From: Thiobacillus sp. UBA6918
GTDB lineage: Bacteria > Pseudomonadota > Gammaproteobacteria > Burkholderiales > Thiobacillaceae
Reading direction: 5' to 3'
DNA: 7,284 nt
NCBI GenBank assembly: GCA_002450925.1
Contig: DKAU01000113.1
Span: 1,701 to 8,984 of the forward strand
This document shows, one piece after another, positions 6,249-7,284 of the stretch. The notes under the pieces were generated by a model. The model had not been told where the DNA came from, searched no databases, and saw nothing but the letters and a program-made list of their open reading frames with translations. Position numbers and translations under genes: made by a program. How positions within the stretch are numbered: the first letter of the stretch is position 1; each line of letters starts with the position of its first letter.

Positions 6249-6890
6249 ATGAAACGTTATTTCATTACCGGACTGCTGATTTGGGTACCCCTGGGAATTA
6301 CCTTGTGGGTGCTCAATCTGCTCATCGGCAGCATGGACCAGAGCCTGCTGCTGCTGCCGGAAAACTGGCAACCCGAGAAATGGCTTGGTTTCCGCATCCC
6401 CGGACTGGGTGCGATCCTCACCTTGTTGATCATTTTCGTCACCGGCCTGGCCACTGCGAACATCCTGGGCCAAAAGCTGGTGGTTTTCTGGGAAGGCTTC
6501 CTGCTGCGCATTCCGGTGGTGAACTCCATCTACAACAGCGTCAAGCAGGTTTCCGACACGTTGCTTGCCAGCAATGGCCATGCTTTCCGCAAAGTGCTGC
6601 TGGTGCGTTACCCGCATCCCGAAGCATGGTCAATCGCATTCCAGACCAACCTGCCGGAAGAAGTGGCAAGCAAGGTTCCTGATCAGCATGTGGCAGTGTT
6701 CATACCTACAGCGCCCAGCCCGGTGAACGGCTTTTATTTCTTCGTCAAAAAGAGCGAAACCATCGAACTGGACATGTCCATTGATGCAGCCCTTAAAACC
6801 ATTGTGTCCATGGGCGTGGCAACCAGCGATGGCTCTGCAAATCCGGCCTCTCGTTTTGCCAATTCAAAGCAAGTCGTGAACAACAAGTAA
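6249..6890 (+). CDS. DUF502 family inner-membrane protein
   Basis: Membrane protein of unknown function, 213 residues, matching the DUF502 (COG2928) family throughout. Two hydrophobic helices are visible, at about 5-27 (TGLLIWVPLGITLWVLNLL) and about 50-74 (IPGLGAILTLLIIFVTGLA). Conserved family segments follow: RIPVVNSIYNSVKQVSDT at 87-104, VFIPTAPSPVNGF at 150-162 and ELDMSIDAALKTIVSMG at 173-189. The C-terminal half is soluble and the last 20 or so residues are low-complexity. The start MKRYFITGLL is the usual family N-terminus, so ATG 6249 is preferred even though no Shine-Dalgarno is visible. It lies 52 bases after the FmdB gene and 14 bases before aspS, suggesting one transcript, but its job next to a tRNA synthetase gene is not known. 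The family call is firm; the function is not assignable. Confidence 0.9.
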   Translation: MKRYFITGLLIWVPLGITLWVLNLLIGSMDQSLLLLPENWQPEKWLGFRIPGLGAILTLLIIFVTGLATANILGQKLVVFWEGFLLRIPVVNSIYNSVKQVSDTLLASNGHAFRKVLLVRYPHPEAWSIAFQTNLPEEVASKVPDQHVAVFIPTAPSPVNGFYFFVKKSETIELDMSIDAALKTIVSMGVATSDGSANPASRFANSKQVVNNK

Positions 6891-6904
6891 CTGAGACAAA
6901 CAGC

Positions 6905-7284
6905 ATGATGCGTACCCATACCTGCGGCGAAGTGAATGCCGCGCACATCGGACAAAGCGTAACCTTTTGCGGCTGGGCACACCGTCGGCGTGACCATGGC
7001 GGGGTGATTTTCATCGACCTGCGTGACCGCTACGGCCTGGTGCAGATCGTGTGCGACCCGGATATGGGAGAAGACTTCAAACATGCTGAAGATGTGCGCC
7101 ACGAGTTCGTGCTGCGCATTACCGGCAACGTACGCGCCCGTCCCGAAGGCACGGTCAATCCCAACCTGCCAACTGGCGAGATCGAAGTGCTGGCGAAAGA
7201 AATCGAAGTGCTGAACGCTGCTGCCACGCCGCCGTTCCTGATCGATGATGACAACATCAATGAAAACACGCGCCTGACCTATCG
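6905..7284 (+). CDS. aspS: Aspartyl-tRNA synthetase AspRS (3' truncated)
   Basis: Charges tRNA with aspartate for translation. Only the first 126 codons lie in the window; a complete bacterial AspRS is about 590-600 residues, so the catalytic domain is beyond the edge. The visible part is the N-terminal anticodon-binding OB fold: MMRTHTCGEVN, CGWAHRRRDHGGVIFIDLRD (22-41), GLVQIVCDP, then VRARPEGTVNPN and TGEIEVLAKEIEVLN, ending with NENTRLTY just before the family's YLDLR motif would begin. It is closely similar to the Pseudomonas aeruginosa enzyme as I recall it. His31 and Gly82 are those of that non-discriminating AspRS, which also charges tRNA(Asn), so the same dual activity is predicted. 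The start is ATG 6905 (ATG 6908 is possible); only a weak GAGA precedes it. It follows the DUF502 stop by 14 bases, consistent with co-transcription. Confidence 0.95.
   Translation, partial: MMRTHTCGEVNAAHIGQSVTFCGWAHRRRDHGGVIFIDLRDRYGLVQIVCDPDMGEDFKHAEDVRHEFVLRITGNVRARPEGTVNPNLPTGEIEVLAKEIEVLNAAATPPFLIDDDNINENTRLTY

Noticed and set aside
6201..6617. Minus-strand frame of 138 codons opposite DUF502
   Set aside because: It is antisense to a gene with clear family motifs, rich in Gln/Asp as expected from a reversed frame, with no supporting start signal.

Overview
This window reads as a chromosomal segment of a betaproteobacterium; the protein families, the gene order and the moderate-to-high GC content suggest a Nitrosomonadales- or methylotroph-like lineage, but that placement is inference from remembered family resemblance and no search was run. 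All six recognisable genes lie on the + strand and are tightly packed. The longest stretch without a gene is 168 bases (3789-3956).

Left block (1-1699): the 3' part of a YajR-type major facilitator transporter with its C-terminal ferredoxin-like domain, followed directly (stop codon abutting start codon) by ssb, a complete single-stranded DNA-binding protein.

Middle block (1700-5843): two TonB-dependent outer-membrane receptors in tandem. Their plug domains align without gaps and are about 62% identical by hand count, so they are paralogues. Both have signal peptides, a TonB-box-like segment, a plug and a long beta-barrel. Nothing nearby (siderophore synthesis, TonB/ExbB/ExbD, ABC importer, regulator) reveals a substrate. 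Sampled stretches are less GC-rich than the left block, which fits an accessory pair inserted between two housekeeping blocks.

Right block (5844-7284): a hairpin that probably ends the receptor transcript, then a small FmdB-type zinc-ribbon protein, a DUF502 two-helix membrane protein and the 5' part of aspS (aspartyl-tRNA synthetase). The AspRS fragment carries His31 and Gly82, the pair associated with the non-discriminating enzyme of Pseudomonas aeruginosa. This predicts that the organism makes Asn-tRNA(Asn) by the indirect GatCAB route.

I found no CRISPR array, tRNA, rRNA, insertion sequence, phage gene or clear previously undescribed system. The points most worth a second look are the tandem receptor pair and its odd details (non-aromatic C-terminus of the first, GTG start and orphan hydrophobic frame before the second), the AspRS specificity residues, and the DUF502 start, which lacks a Shine-Dalgarno and sits just behind a GC-rich hairpin.
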